Positions 27,469 to 34,913 of a stretch of DNA of 64,000 nucleotides are shown here, one piece after another; position 1 is the first letter of the stretch, and the number at the start of each line of letters is the position of its first letter. The position numbers and the translations under genes are program-made. Below the pieces are notes generated by a model that was given only the letters and a program-made list of their open reading frames with translations, ran no database searches and was not told the DNA's origin. The stretch spans positions 96,722 through 160,721 of the forward strand of contig NZ_JACSYA010000010.1 in NCBI RefSeq assembly GCF_029870285.1. The letters run 5' to 3'. This stretch comes from Delftia sp. PS-11. GTDB taxonomy: Bacteria; Pseudomonadota; Gammaproteobacteria; Burkholderiales; Burkholderiaceae_C.

Positions 27469-27566
27469 GTTGCGAAGCCTCTGGGGCCACAGCAAGGCTG
27501 TTCCGCCCGAAGCGCTTCTCCTCCCTCCCTCTCTTTATTCGTTTCGGGACGCTTCGCAACTTTTTT
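27469..27566 (+). ncRNA. Candidate structured small RNA with pyrimidine-rich loop
   Basis: The segment folds by eye into nested helices. A perfect 10-bp closing stem pairs GTTGCGAAGC (27469-27478) with GCTTCGCAAC (27551-27560). Inside it are a 5-bp hairpin (ACAGC/GCTGT, 27489-27501) and a 9-bp stem with one G-U pair (CCCGAAGCG 27506-27514 with CGTTTCGGG 27540-27548). The last stem presents a 25-base loop containing CTCCTCCCTCCCTCT, which could pair with Shine-Dalgarno sequences. The closing stem is followed directly by six T residues, as in an intrinsic terminator. I recognise no named RNA family and see no convincing promoter, so expression is unproven. Confidence 0.5.
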
Positions 27567-27574
27567 ATGCCAGC

Positions 27575-27605
27575 AAAAAGGCCACCCTCGCCGGTGGCCT
27601 TTTTT
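27575..27605. terminator. Strong bidirectional intrinsic terminator
   Basis: AAAAA, then GGCCACC (27580-27586), a 6-base loop, GGTGGCC (27593-27599), then TTTTTT. It works on paper in both directions and ends transcripts entering from glnE or the candidate RNA. Confidence 0.85.
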
Positions 27606-27787
27606 GCGCCCGCAGCCGCTGTGCCGGACACGGACCATGGCCCGATAGGCCGACCGTTCACACCGGACAGGGACGATGGGCGAAAATGGCGGGATTGCTT
27701 GCCCCCACAGTGCACCCCGTGCCCGACTACCCCACCACTGCCTCCGGCGCGTCCACGCCAGCCGACACCCCGCCAGCCCCCGGACGC

Positions 27788-28963
27788 ATGAATGCCCATG
27801 AACGCCGCGCCAGCACCAGCCTGGCGCTGATTTTTGCATTGCGCATGCTGGGCCTGTTCCTGGTGCTGCCGGTCTTCGCGCTGGAGGCGCGCAAGTACCC
27901 GGGCGGCGACGACCCGGCGCTGATCGGCCTGGCCATGGGCCTGTACGGGCTGACCCAGGCCGTCTTCCAGCTGCCCCTGGGCCTGGCATCGGACCGCTTT
28001 GGCCGCAAGCGCGTCATCATCGCCGGCCTGCTGGTGTTCGCCGCAGGCAGCCTGCTGGCCGCCACGGCCGACTCGCTGATGGGCCTGATGTGGGGGCGCG
28101 GCCTGCAGGGCGCCGGCGCGGTGTCTGCCGCCGTGACCGCACTGCTGGCCGACCTGACCCGCGACAGCGTGCGCACCAAGGCGATGGCCCTGGTCGGCGG
28201 CAGCATCGGCCTGATGTTCGCCCTGGCCCTGGTGCTCAGCCCCTTGCTCGCGGCATGGGGCGGTCTGCCCGGCATCTTCGGCCTGACCTGCGCACTCGCG
28301 CTGGCAGGCATTGCCGCCGTACTGTGGGCTGTGCCGCCCGAGCCTGCACGCCAGGCCGGCCAGCCGCGCGGGCGCATGGCCGATCTGTGGCGCCATGGCG
28401 ACCTGCTGCGCCTGAACGCAGGCGTCTTCGTGCTGCACACGGTGCAGATGGCCATGTGGGTGGCCGTTCCCGCCATGCTGGTGCAGGCCGGCCTGGACAA
28501 GCCGGACCACTGGCATGTCTATCTGCCGGCCGTGGTGCTGTCCTTTGCCGCCATGGGCGGCCTGTTCGCTATGGAACGGCGCGGCCGGCTGCGCGCAGCG
28601 CTGCTGGGCGCCATTGCCATGGTTGCTGCCGTGCAGGCCGGCCTGGGCCTGCTGGCGGCCAGTGGCGGCCAGCCCGCGCTGTGGGCCATGGCCGTGCTGA
28701 TGTTCATCTTCTTTTGCGGCTTCAACGCGCTGGAAGCCACCCAGCCCAGCCTGGTCTCGCGCATGGCGCCGCCCCAGCTGCGCGGCGCGGCGCTGGGCGC
28801 CTACAACACGCTGCAGTCGCTGGGCCTGTTCGCAGGCGGCGCGCTCGGCGGTGCCGTGGCCAAATGGGCCGGCACGCCCGCACTGTTTGCGCTGACGGGC
28901 CTGCTGGCCCTGTGCTGGCTGGCCTTGACCTGGCCGCTGCGGCCCGTAGGCCGCCACGGCTGA
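27788..28963 (+). CDS. MFS transporter, YajR-like
   Basis: A 391-residue major-facilitator transporter with twelve predicted membrane helices. It begins with the characteristic [19 protein letters not shown] segment and carries the A-motif [16 protein letters not shown] between helices 2 and 3. The start at 27788 follows the conserved N-terminus; an ATG at 27686 would add 34 Pro/Thr-rich residues and falls near a promoter-like GAAAAT, so I reject it. It lies directly upstream of ssb. The substrate is unknown. Confidence 0.88.
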   Translation: MNAHERRASTSLALIFALRMLGLFLVLPVFALEARKYPGGDDPALIGLAMGLYGLTQAVFQLPLGLASDRFGRKRVIIAGLLVFAAGSLLAATADSLMGLMWGRGLQGAGAVSAAVTALLADLTRDSVRTKAMALVGGSIGLMFALALVLSPLLAAWGGLPGIFGLTCALALAGIAAVLWAVPPEPARQAGQPRGRMADLWRHGDLLRLNAGVFVLHTVQMAMWVAVPAMLVQAGLDKPDHWHVYLPAVVLSFAAMGGLFAMERRGRLRAALLGAIAMVAAVQAGLGLLAASGGQPALWAMAVLMFIFFCGFNALEATQPSLVSRMAPPQLRGAALGAYNTLQSLGLFAGGALGGAVAKWAGTPALFALTGLLALCWLALTWPLRPVGRHG

Positions 28964-28979
28964 GCCTGCCGGCATTGCA

Positions 28980-28998
28980 GCGCCTGTTTTGCAGGCGC
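28980..28998 (+). terminator. Hairpin after the MFS gene, no T-run
   Basis: GCGCCTG and CAGGCGC form a 7-bp stem around TTTTG, 17 bases after the MFS stop. Without a T-run it is a weak terminator candidate. Confidence 0.3.
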
Positions 28999-29115
28999 AG
29001 CATCGATATCCGCCCCCATGCCCATCCGTGCCCGCTTGCGGCACAATGGCGCGTCTGGCCCGGGATCCCTCCTTTTTATGCCCGGGCCATCCATCCGAGT
29101 AAAGGTTTTTCACAC

Positions 29116-29661
29116 ATGGCATCCGTCAACAAAGTCATCATCGTCGGCAACCTGGGTCGCGACCCTGAAATGCGCACCTTCCCCAGCGGCGACCAGGTGG
29201 CCAACGTGACCATCGCCACCACCGACCGCTGGCGCGACAAGAACACCGGCGAGAACAAGGAAGCCACCGAGTGGCACCGCGTGGTCTTCAATGGGCGCCT
29301 GGCCGAGATCGTGGGCCAGTACCTGCGCAAGGGCAGCCAGGTCTATGTCGAAGGCAGCCTGCGCACGCGCAAGTGGACCGACCAGGCCTCGGGCCAGGAG
29401 CGCTACGCCACGGAAATCCGCGCCGACACCATGCAGATGCTGGGCAGCCGCCAGGGCGGCGGCGGTGGCCAGCAGGGCGGCTATGGCGACGAAGGCTACG
29501 GCGACAGCGGCGGCTACGAGGCCGCTCCCCGCCGCGCCGCGCCGGCACCGGCTCCGCGCCAGGCAGCCCCTGCACCGCGCCCCGCGCCCGCGCCCATGGC
29601 ACCGCCGCCCCAGCGCGCGGCCTCGGGCTTCGACGACATGGATGACGATATTCCGTTCTGA
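29116..29661 (+). CDS. ssb: Single-stranded DNA-binding protein
   Basis: 181 residues. The N-terminal OB-fold begins [20 protein letters not shown] and includes the conserved [20 protein letters not shown] and [16 protein letters not shown] Gly-rich then Ala/Pro-rich disordered linker (about 112-168) leads to the acidic tip [10 protein letters not shown], which recruits replication and repair partners. The ATG at 29116 is set by the conserved N-terminus; the frame is open much further upstream only as a shadow of the MFS gene. Confidence 0.97.
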   Translation: MASVNKVIIVGNLGRDPEMRTFPSGDQVANVTIATTDRWRDKNTGENKEATEWHRVVFNGRLAEIVGQYLRKGSQVYVEGSLRTRKWTDQASGQERYATEIRADTMQMLGSRQGGGGGQQGGYGDEGYGDSGGYEAAPRRAAPAPAPRQAAPAPRPAPAPMAPPPQRAASGFDDMDDDIPF

Positions 29662-29683
29662 GCCGGAACTTTTCAGAGATGTC

Positions 29684-29717
29684 AAAAAAAGCCCCAAGTG
29701 CCTGTCACTTGGGGCTT
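29684..29717. terminator. Bidirectional terminator between ssb and hsdR
   Basis: AAGCCCCAAGTG (29689-29700), a 5-base loop and CACTTGGGGCTT (29706-29717) form a 12-bp stem. Seven A residues on the left serve as the T-run for the minus strand, and a TTTTC tract serves the plus strand. It ends both ssb and the long restriction operon. Confidence 0.88.
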
Positions 29718-29767
29718 TTCTCTTGTGACCGTGGCTCTTGGGACTTGGAGTCCTGTCCCATGGCCTG

Positions 29768-32700
29768 CTACTGAACCCACTCTTGCCCAATCGTCTCAGC
29801 CTGTTCCAGCACCAGCTCCACAGCTGCATCAGCCAAATCAGGCGGGTACTTGTACTTGCGCAAAATCCGCTTGACCATCAGCCTCAGCCTGGCTCGCACG
29901 CTTTCGCGCTGCGCCCAGTCCACGCTGATGTTCTGCCGCAGACTTTCGGTCAGCTCGTGAGCGATTTTCTTCAGCGTCTCGTCACTCAGTTCACGCACCG
30001 CTGATTCGTTGATGATCAGCGCATCGTAGAACTTCACCTCGTCATCGCTCAGGCCAAGGCTCTCGCCGCGTGATGCGGCCTCGCGGAATTTCTTGGCCAT
30101 CTCCACCAGCTCTTCCATCACCTGCGCGGTTTCGATGGAGCGGTTCTGGTAGCGTTTGATGACATTGCCCAGCAGCTCGGAAAACTTGCGCTCTTGCACC
30201 ACGTTGGTGGCAAAGCGGCTCTTGATCTCGCCTTCCAGCAGGCGCTCCAGCAGTTCCACGGCCAGGTTGCGCTCTGGCAAGTTCTTCACCTGCGCAAGAA
30301 ACTCGTCGTCCAGCAGGCCGATATTGGGCTTGTCCAGGCCCACGGCGTCAAAGATGTCCACCACGCGGCCAGACGCCACGGCGGAGCTGATGATCTGGCG
30401 GATGGCCAGCTCGCGTTGCTCGTCGGTCTTTTTCTGCTGGGTGATGTCTTTCTTGGTCAGGATCACCTTCACTGCCTGCATGAAGGCCACCTCTTCACGC
30501 ACCGCCTTGGCTTCGTCCAGCGTGCAGCACAGCGTGAAGGCCTTGCTCATGGCCAGCGCCGTGTCGGCGAAGCGCTTCTTGCCGTCGCGCTGGCCTTCGC
30601 TCTTGAGGCCAAGGACGTGGTTGGCCGCACCGGCCAGCACCTTGTACCCGCCCGTGAGAAAGCCGCTGTAGTCAAGGCCATGCAGCATGGCGCGCAGCAC
30701 GTCGAGCTTTTCTTCCAGCACGGCGTAGGCCTCATGGGCATCGACAGTGGGCTTGCCCCGGCCTTTGCTGGCCGTGTATTCCTTCATGGCGGCCTTCAGC
30801 TCATTGCCGATGCCGATGTAATCGACCACCAGGCCACCCTGCTTGTCCTTGAACACACGGTTCACGCGGGCGATGGCCTGCATGAGGTTGTGGCCCTTCA
30901 TGGGCTTGTCCACGTACAGGGTGTGCACGCAAGGCGCGTCAAAACCGGTCAGCCACATGTCGCGCACGATCACCAGGCGCAGCGGGTCGGCCGGGTCCTT
31001 GAAGCGCTTTTCCAGCCGCTTTTTGACCTGGCCGCTGTAGATGTGCGGACGCAGCAGGGCCTTGTCGCTGGCCGAGCCCGTCATCACGATCTTGACAGCC
31101 CCCCTCTCCGGGTCTGCGTCATGCCACTCGGGGCGCAGCTTGATGATCTCGTCATAGAGGTGCACGCAGATGTCGCGGCTCATGGCTACGACCATGGCCT
31201 TGCCGTTCTGGGCCTTGTTGCGCTCTTCAAAGTGCTTGACCAGATCCGCCGCCACAGCCGCCACGCGAGGCTCGGCGCCTACCACCTTTTCCAGGGCGGC
31301 CCAGCGGCTCTTGAGCCTGGCCTGGGTGCTTTCCTCTTCGTCTTCGGCCAGCTCGTCCACCTCTTCGTCGAGGTGGGGCAGCTCGTCTTGCTTCAGGCTC
31401 AGCCTGGCCAGGCGGCTCTCGTAGTAGATGGCCACGGTGGCGCCATCTTCCTTGGCCTGCTGCATGTCGTAGACATGGATGTAATCACCGAACACAGCAC
31501 GCGTGTCACGGTCTTCGCTGGACACAGGCGTGCCAGTGAAAGCCACGAAGGTAGCGTTGGGCAAGGCATCTCGCAGGTGCTGTGCGTAGCCAGCCTGGTA
31601 CTTGTGCTCCACCTCATACGCGGGCGGCACGAAGTTGGCGGGCAGCGCGCAGCTGGTCCCATCACCCGTGGTCAACGCTGACACTGTGCCATCGGCCTGG
31701 CCAGCCTTGCGCTTGATGGTCTTGAGCTTGGCCTCGAAGCCGTACTGCGTGCGGTGTGCTTCATCAGCGATCACCACGATGTTGCTGCGGTCTGAGAGCA
31801 CAGGGAAGCTGTCTTCGTCTGCGCCCGGCATGAACTTCTGGATGGTGGCGAACACGATGCCGCCCGAAGGCCGGTTGGCCAGCCTGGCGCGCAGGTCCTG
31901 CCGTGTTTCCACCTGCACAGGCTGCTCGCGCAGCAGGTCTTGCGCCAGGCTGAACACGCCGAACAACTGGCCGTCCAGATCATTGCGGTCTGTGATCACC
32001 ACAATGGTGGGGTTGGCCATGGCGGGCTCTTGCATCACCCGCGCGGCAAAGCAGGTCATGGTGATGCTCTTGCCGCTGCCCTGGGTGTGCCAGACCACGC
32101 CGCCCTTGCCTTTGACTGAAGAGGTGCCACCTGGGCGGGAGGCAGCCACCACATGCCCGATGGCCGCACACACCGCATGGAACTGGTGGTAGCCAGCGAT
32201 CTTCTTGATCAGGCCACCGTCGTCCTCAAACAGCACGAAGTAGCGCAGGTAGTCCAGCAGGTAAGCCGGGGTCAGCGCGCCGCGCACCAGGGTTTCCAGC
32301 CCGTTGAACTGGCCCAGCGGGTCCAGCGTCACGCCATCAATGGTGCGCCAGGCCATGAAGCGCTCCGCGTTGCTGGACAGCGACCCCATCAGGGCCTCGG
32401 AGCCGTCCGACACCACCAGCACTTCGTTGTACTGGAACACGTCGGGGATCTGGGCCTTGTAGGTCTGAATCTGGTCGTAGGCCTTCCAGAGGGTGGCGTT
32501 TTCATCGGCCGGGTTCTTCAACTCCAGCAGCACCACGGGCAGGCCGTTGAGAAACAGGATGATGTCGGGGCGGCGGGTATGGTGCGGACCCTTGAGCGAG
32601 AACTGGTTGACGGCCAGCCATTCGTTCGCTGCCGCATTGCCCCAGTCCACCAGGCGCACGAAGTCGCCACGGGTTTCGCCATCCTTTTGATACTGCACCG

Positions 32701-32983
32701 GCACGCCACCCAACAGCAGACGGTGGAAATGCCGGTTGGCCGACAGCAGCACCGGGGTGCCCAGGTCTTGCACCTGCTTGAAGGCGTCTTCGCGGGCCGC
32801 CAGCGGGAGGTGCGGATTCAGGCGGGCAATGGCGGCGCGCAGGCGCTCGGGCAGCAGCACCTGGCGGAAGTGCTCGCGCTCAGGGGCGGGGCCATCAGGG
32901 GCGATGTCGTAGCCGCACAGGTGGGTGTAGCCGACCTCGACGAGCCAGCTCAGCGCATCCTTTTCAAGTTGGTCTTCGGTCAT
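29768..32983 (-). CDS. hsdR: Type I restriction enzyme, R subunit
   Basis: A 1071-residue motor-nuclease subunit of a type I restriction-modification complex. It translocates and cleaves DNA that lacks the methylation made by HsdM/HsdS. The nuclease domain shows the PD-(D/E)xK pattern (PD at 139-140, ELK at 154-156). The helicase part has a Walker A TQGSGKS (300-306), DEAH (407-410), and later superfamily-2 motifs such as FTGTPVS and AIARVNRVF. All motifs are intact, so the subunit should be active. It is the last gene of the seven-frame cassette, and its ATG overlaps the stop of the preceding small frame by four bases. Confidence 0.95.
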   Translation of the reverse strand: MTEDQLEKDALSWLVEVGYTHLCGYDIAPDGPAPEREHFRQVLLPERLRAAIARLNPHLPLAAREDAFKQVQDLGTPVLLSANRHFHRLLLGGVPVQYQKDGETRGDFVRLVDWGNAAANEWLAVNQFSLKGPHHTRRPDIILFLNGLPVVLLELKNPADENATLWKAYDQIQTYKAQIPDVFQYNEVLVVSDGSEALMGSLSSNAERFMAWRTIDGVTLDPLGQFNGLETLVRGALTPAYLLDYLRYFVLFEDDGGLIKKIAGYHQFHAVCAAIGHVVAASRPGGTSSVKGKGGVVWHTQGSGKSITMTCFAARVMQEPAMANPTIVVITDRNDLDGQLFGVFSLAQDLLREQPVQVETRQDLRARLANRPSGGIVFATIQKFMPGADEDSFPVLSDRSNIVVIADEAHRTQYGFEAKLKTIKRKAGQADGTVSALTTGDGTSCALPANFVPPAYEVEHKYQAGYAQHLRDALPNATFVAFTGTPVSSEDRDTRAVFGDYIHVYDMQQAKEDGATVAIYYESRLARLSLKQDELPHLDEEVDELAEDEEESTQARLKSRWAALEKVVGAEPRVAAVAADLVKHFEERNKAQNGKAMVVAMSRDICVHLYDEIIKLRPEWHDADPERGAVKIVMTGSASDKALLRPHIYSGQVKKRLEKRFKDPADPLRLVIVRDMWLTGFDAPCVHTLYVDKPMKGHNLMQAIARVNRVFKDKQGGLVVDYIGIGNELKAAMKEYTASKGRGKPTVDAHEAYAVLEEKLDVLRAMLHGLDYSGFLTGGYKVLAGAANHVLGLKSEGQRDGKKRFADTALAMSKAFTLCCTLDEAKAVREEVAFMQAVKVILTKKDITQQKKTDEQRELAIRQIISSAVASGRVVDIFDAVGLDKPNIGLLDDEFLAQVKNLPERNLAVELLERLLEGEIKSRFATNVVQERKFSELLGNVIKRYQNRSIETAQVMEELVEMAKKFREAASRGESLGLSDDEVKFYDALIINESAVRELSDETLKKIAHELTESLRQNISVDWAQRESVRARLRLMVKRILRKYKYPPDLADAAVELVLEQAETIGQEWVQ

Positions 32984-33261
32984 AAGCTCCCCAGCTCCTC
33001 CAGATACCCAAAAGCAGGTGTATCGATTGGAATTGATACAGAAGAGGCGCGGAGCCAGCCATCCAATTCATCGACAAACCTCGAGAAGAGACCGGAAACA
33101 TTCAACTCTGCCGAGGGAGCCCTATTAAAAGTCACCTTATCCATTTGGCGCTCACTCACCATACGCGGAGCCGCGAAATCAGTGGTTTCGTCCTTGGCTG
33201 CAAGAATCGTCAGAGCCATGCCCGAAATGATTTCGCTGCAATGTAGCACACCGGCGCTCAT
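32980..33261 (-). CDS. Unknown 93-residue protein in the defence operon
   Basis: No family recognised. The frame encodes a soluble protein (MSAGVLHCSEIISGMALTIL at the start, ending with an acidic amphipathic tail) and ends in a four-base overlap with hsdR. Its ATG lies 83 bases inside the preceding frame and has no visible ribosome binding site. Either it is reached by coupled re-initiation, or it is the C-terminal half of the preceding protein, joined by a +1 shift; the frame is open back to a TGA about 27 bases before its ATG. Base composition is lower in GC than the neighbours, a sign of separate origin. Confidence 0.5.
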   Translation of the reverse strand: MSAGVLHCSEIISGMALTILAAKDETTDFAAPRMVSERQMDKVTFNRAPSAELNVSGLFSRFVDELDGWLRASSVSIPIDTPAFGYLEELGSL

Positions 33262-33592
33262 GGTGTAACTGGTTGGCGTTCCTCAGTAATCGATCCGTGA
33301 TGGAGCCAGGAGCCAACTCAATGACTCGATCACCCGGATCGATCCAACTGACGATCCAGCGATACGCCAGCGCAAAAAGAACCGCTGCGACCGCGCCTGC
33401 TATAAGGTTCTCAATGATCGACTTGACAATCGTGATGTACGGCTTCGCCGATGATGAGACACCCGAAGCCTCTGCCACGCTCGTGAGGAAGCTATCCGCA
33501 GCGTAGAGCACCGCACAGATGATGATCATCACCAGGACGAAAACTCGTCGGTGATTGGGACTTTGGGGTAAGTCGTCAGTAGATTGGTTCAT
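33179..33592 (-). CDS. Unknown two-helix membrane protein in the defence operon
   Basis: 137 residues with two predicted membrane helices (about 17-37, VFVLVMIIICAVLYAADSFL, and about 59-82, IIENLIAGAVAAVLFALAYRW) and then a cytoplasmic stretch. It overlaps the end of mcrC by 17 bases, where the same bases are read in two frames. The last 27 or so residues (LHHERRCATLQRNHFGHGSD onward) look like out-of-frame translation, and the other frame contains the next ORF, so a frameshift near 33.2 kb is plausible. Small membrane proteins in defence operons are often toxic effectors; here that is only a suggestion. Confidence 0.55.
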   Translation of the reverse strand: MNQSTDDLPQSPNHRRVFVLVMIIICAVLYAADSFLTSVAEASGVSSSAKPYITIVKSIIENLIAGAVAAVLFALAYRWIVSWIDPGDRVIELAPGSITDRLLRNANQLHHERRCATLQRNHFGHGSDDSCSQGRNH

Positions 33593-34913
33593 GGGGAAAA
33601 CTGAGGTGAGCGGTATCGGTGCTCAGCGAAGCTCGAAGCCGGGCCATCGGAAGCGTCAGCTGCGAGGACTCGATCAAGTGATCTGCTTCCAGATCAAACG
33701 GCACTACGTGCAGCCGTAGTTCATCCGAGAAGCTGAACGGCTGTAAGGGCTGGCGGAATTTTGGGCTCATGGGGTAGATCAGCGCCATGTCGCCCGCACC
33801 GCCCATGTATTTGTGCCCATAGGCGAACAACTGATAGAGGTCCGCCTGAGACATCCCGTATTTGTCATCGCGGTCGGTTTCATCCAGCACCTTCCACTTA
33901 GCATCGAGCACCCATTTGCGCTGCGGGCCATGCTCCAACAGGATGTCTGGCTCTAGGCGAAACATTTGCTCGCCGCCTTGTCGGCAAAGGTATTCGCTGG
34001 CTGCCGGGGTTCGGATGCGGCAGGCACCATCCAGCCGGTTGCGCAACCAGGTTGCCACATGCCGCTCAAATAGCTTATCCATGGAGAACAGCAAACTCAT
34101 GCCCTGGGTTGGCCCATGTACCGCCAAAGGCATCATTTGTCGCAAGATTAGCTCGCACCACGGCCGCGCGGCCTGGTAGTGCGCCACCAAGCGGTCATTG
34201 CGCCAAGCGTTGAAGTCGGCTTCGATTTGGGCGCTAATGGGGATGTCCACCAGCCTCAGGCTGAGTTCTTGTGCCAGCCGCCAGGTATCGGGCTGCTGCG
34301 TCAGCTTGCGCACGCGCTCCAGTGCGGCTCGCAGCAAACGGTTTTCAGGACGGTCTGGTGTGAACACGTCATGCCGAATCTGAAAGTAGTGAGCACGCCC
34401 AGGTGGCTGGCGCAACTGGGCCACCACGTTCAATTGCCCGCGCAAGAAGGGCTGCTCTTCTTCCACGCGCTGGTAGCTGAAACGCACCCCACGTTGCACG
34501 ATGCGGTCCAGCTCTTCCACAAAACGCTGCATCAGCCACTCGTGCAGCGGGAGCTTGAAGGTTTCCAGACTGGCATCACCCACCTCGCGGCTGGGCACAT
34601 CGAAGAACGACTGAATCAGCTTGCGCAGAAGCCGACGGCATGCCGGCGCGGCTTCGGGGGCCTCTGCGTCCATGTGTTTGGGCAGCACCTCCACCGTGGT
34701 GCCGCATGGGGTCTGAATGACGCCCACATAGCCATCCAGGCGCAAGCGCCGCTGGCCCTCGATCTGCAACAGGGTCGCACCACTGCGCTTGAAACCTTCA
34801 CTGAGCTGGCAGAGGTATTCAAAGGCCGTGGCTGAAACCTTGGCCAGGCTCAGCGTGGGCGAACACGCCTCGGTCGTCAACGAGGCATGCTCGTAGACGA
34901 TGACGTGGCTCAC
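33576..34913 (-). CDS. mcrC: McrC-family restriction endonuclease subunit
   Basis: A 445-residue McrC homologue, the nuclease partner of the McrB GTPase in modification-dependent restriction. The C-terminal nuclease shows a PD-(D/E)xK arrangement: RLEPDIL (319-325), then LDAKWK (336-341), with D323, D337 and K339 as the probable catalytic residues. The N-terminal part is the usual McrC region that contacts the McrB ring. Its ATG overlaps the mcrB stop by four bases. It is somewhat longer than the E. coli protein. Confidence 0.9.
   Translation of the reverse strand: MSHVIVYEHASLTTEACSPTLSLAKVSATAFEYLCQLSEGFKRSGATLLQIEGQRRLRLDGYVGVIQTPCGTTVEVLPKHMDAEAPEAAPACRRLLRKLIQSFFDVPSREVGDASLETFKLPLHEWLMQRFVEELDRIVQRGVRFSYQRVEEEQPFLRGQLNVVAQLRQPPGRAHYFQIRHDVFTPDRPENRLLRAALERVRKLTQQPDTWRLAQELSLRLVDIPISAQIEADFNAWRNDRLVAHYQAARPWCELILRQMMPLAVHGPTQGMSLLFSMDKLFERHVATWLRNRLDGACRIRTPAASEYLCRQGGEQMFRLEPDILLEHGPQRKWVLDAKWKVLDETDRDDKYGMSQADLYQLFAYGHKYMGGAGDMALIYPMSPKFRQPLQPFSFSDELRLHVVPFDLEADHLIESSQLTLPMARLRASLSTDTAHLSFPHEPIY

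Larger units (their letters stand above)
27273..27787. other. Long intergenic region between glnE and the MFS gene
   Basis: About 515 bases, noticeably richer in A+T than the flanking genes between 27340 and 27570. It contains the dyad after glnE, the candidate structured RNA (27469-27566) and a bidirectional terminator (27575-27605). The reading frames through it show no recognisable protein. Confidence 0.6.

Noticed and set aside
27470..27787. N-terminal extension of the MFS transporter back to 27470 or 27686
   Set aside because: The extension runs through the candidate RNA and the terminator, is not hydrophobic, and precedes the conserved N-terminus MNAHERRAS.
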